Shown: positions 63,034-64,000 of the stretch, piece after piece
Position numbering within the stretch: the first letter of the stretch is position 1
How the letters are laid out: every line of letters begins with the position of its first letter
Assembly (NCBI RefSeq): GCF_040717445.1
Contig: NZ_JBFEFL010000001.1
Coordinates: 682,001 to 746,000, forward strand
Source: Qipengyuania sp. JC766
Lineage (GTDB): Bacteria > Pseudomonadota > Alphaproteobacteria > Sphingomonadales > Sphingomonadaceae
Direction: 5' to 3'
Length of the DNA: 64,000 nt
Position numbers and translations under genes: made by a program
The notes under the pieces: model-generated
Seen by the model: the letters and a program-made list of their open reading frames with translations, nothing else
Told to the model about the DNA's origin: nothing
Database searches by the model: none

Positions 63034-63439
63034 AGCCACCGGCGTCCAGCGCCTGCGCACGCGTCGCCAGAAGTTCTGGCGCTGGTGCGCCCTCGCCTTC
63101 GCGCTCTCTATTTTTGCAGGGATGGCCAGCGGCACCCTAGCCGCCCTCTACCAAGACGATCTGGTCCCGGCATGGTCGCTCTATGCCCTCTGGGCGGTGG
63201 TGGCCTTCGCATGGGTCTGGTTCAGCCGGGACTATTTCCTGCGGATCGACGAGCTGGACCAGATGGACAATCTGTGGGCCTGCCTGATCGGGTTCTACTT
63301 CTACGTCGGCGCCTTCGTGACGTGGTACATGTTCGCCGATGCAGGGCTCGCGCCCGAAATTGACGGGACGATCATGTTCTTCGCCACGATGACCGTCATG
63401 GTCGTCTCCTATGGTCTCAGGAAGCTGGGGCTTCGCTAA
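63017..63439 (+). CDS. Four-TM protein linked to the XRE regulator
   Basis: Membrane protein of 140 residues with a basic N-terminus (RLRTRRQKFWRW) and four hydrophobic segments (about 23-44, 52-70, 86-107 and 118-134). The loop FSRDYFLRIDELDQMDNLWA is charged. It overlaps the XRE gene by 17 bp. It does not share the RGT ending of the two upstream four-TM proteins. Membrane partners of this kind may sense a signal and pass it to the regulator, but that is inference. Confidence 0.72.
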   Translation: MTDTIEATGVQRLRTRRQKFWRWCALAFALSIFAGMASGTLAALYQDDLVPAWSLYALWAVVAFAWVWFSRDYFLRIDELDQMDNLWACLIGFYFYVGAFVTWYMFADAGLAPEIDGTIMFFATMTVMVVSYGLRKLGLR

Positions 63440-63491
63440 TCACCTGTCACTCGACTTGAAACACGACGCCAAACCGATGAAGGATCAAATC

Positions 63492-64000
63492 ATGAAATCG
63501 ACGTTCAAATCGCTCGCTCTTGCCGCTTCAAGCCTTTCCCTCCTGTTTGCCGGCGCAGGCTGCGCCCCGATGGACGGCGCGCGCTCCGCTTCCTCCGATG
63601 CGGCCATGTGGCAGAAGCCGGCCGGTGCCGAGGGGCCGGCCATGTGGAAGGTATCCGACGAGGATACGACCATATACCTGTTCGGGACCATCCACGTGCT
63701 GCCCGAAGGTCTCGACTGGTACACGCCGACCGTGGCGAATGCGCTGACCGGTTCCGACATCATGGTCACCGAAATTCTCGGCGATGCCATGTCCGATACG
63801 GAAACGGCACAGCTGATGCAGACCAAGGGCATGCTGCCGCAGGGCACCACGCTCCGCTCGCTGCTGGACGAGGAACAGACCGCGAAATACGAGGCCGCAC
63901 TGGCGAAGATCGGCATCCCGGCCGCCAATTTCGACGGCTTCAAGCCGTGGAGCGTCGCGCTGACCCTTTCGGTCCTGCCGTTGATCCAGGAAGGCTACAA
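63492..64000 (+). CDS. TraB/GumN family protein, N-terminal part
   Basis: Open at the window edge; only the first 169 codons are present. It starts with a lipoprotein-like signal (LSLLFAGAGCAPMDG) and then the TraB/GumN core MWKVSDEDTTIYLFGTIHVL, with the family GxxH in FGTIH. This family has been suggested to be a metalloprotease-like or erythromycin-esterase-like fold, but its role in bacteria is not defined. It may belong to the UrcA/XRE unit, 52 bp away. Confidence 0.82.
   Translation, partial: MKSTFKSLALAASSLSLLFAGAGCAPMDGARSASSDAAMWQKPAGAEGPAMWKVSDEDTTIYLFGTIHVLPEGLDWYTPTVANALTGSDIMVTEILGDAMSDTETAQLMQTKGMLPQGTTLRSLLDEEQTAKYEAALAKIGIPAANFDGFKPWSVALTLSVLPLIQEGY

Overview
The window is chromosomal DNA from a GC-rich alphaproteobacterium, most likely Sphingomonadales and probably Erythrobacteraceae. 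The support is gene content and gene style. It has a long archaeal/eukaryotic-type prolyl-tRNA synthetase, a PhaR regulator with a TGC-rich operator, an alphaproteobacterial heat-shock promoter (CTTG-N17-CCTATAT) ahead of dnaK, a UrcA-family secreted protein, a Sphingomonadales-type HExxH protein often named 'vgr related', and dense gene packing with many 4-bp ATGA/GTGA overlaps. The family assignment is inference; no rRNA is present to confirm it. I saw no tRNA, rRNA, CRISPR array, insertion sequence or prophage.

Layout. 1-15.2 kb is mostly minus strand: pyruvate dehydrogenase E2 with a coupled SH3-like lipoprotein, a universal stress protein, a peroxiredoxin-like protein, RNase R, an M28 peptidase, DUF805, ProRS, PhaR, alanine racemase, an MHS-type transporter, a NifU/IscU-like scaffold, CvpA and RadA. 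15.2-26.6 kb holds a patatin-like hydrolase and the heat-shock genes dnaJ, dnaK, grpE and hrcA. Between dnaK and grpE lie a copper chaperone, an HExxH protein, a glycine-zipper lipoprotein and a DUF885 peptidase-like protein. 25.9-29.4 kb is a forward run rph-rdgB-hemW-xer. 29.4-32.2 kb is a reverse run rsmI-yraN-gshB-dedA. It faces a forward run of an LpoA-like lipoprotein, parE, an ECF sigma factor and a four-TM candidate anti-sigma partner.

36.5-46.8 kb is the most accessory part. It has a hydrolase-OsmC fusion, a class A beta-lactamase-like lipid-side or periplasmic enzyme, a MoxR ATPase and CoxE-type VWA pair split by an antisense soluble chemoreceptor, and a DOMON/NamZ/aspartyl-hydroxylase operon whose last gene is AT-richer than its surroundings. 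47-61.5 kb returns to housekeeping: tyrS, PilZ, an EntS-like exporter with cysK, acyl-CoA dehydrogenase with a MerR regulator, hisI, comF, a methyltransferase, ppdK and glyQS.

61.5-64 kb is an operon-like array: UrcA protein, two related four-TM proteins, a 65-residue XRE regulator, another four-TM protein and the start of a TraB/GumN protein. It is preceded by a promoter bracketed by a 14-bp inverted repeat. This array is the best candidate here for an undescribed regulatory system. Non-coding stretches are short. Only 53746-54045 reaches 300 bp; it carries a palindrome ahead of hisI and, on the other strand, structure that ends in a UUCG-capped hairpin.
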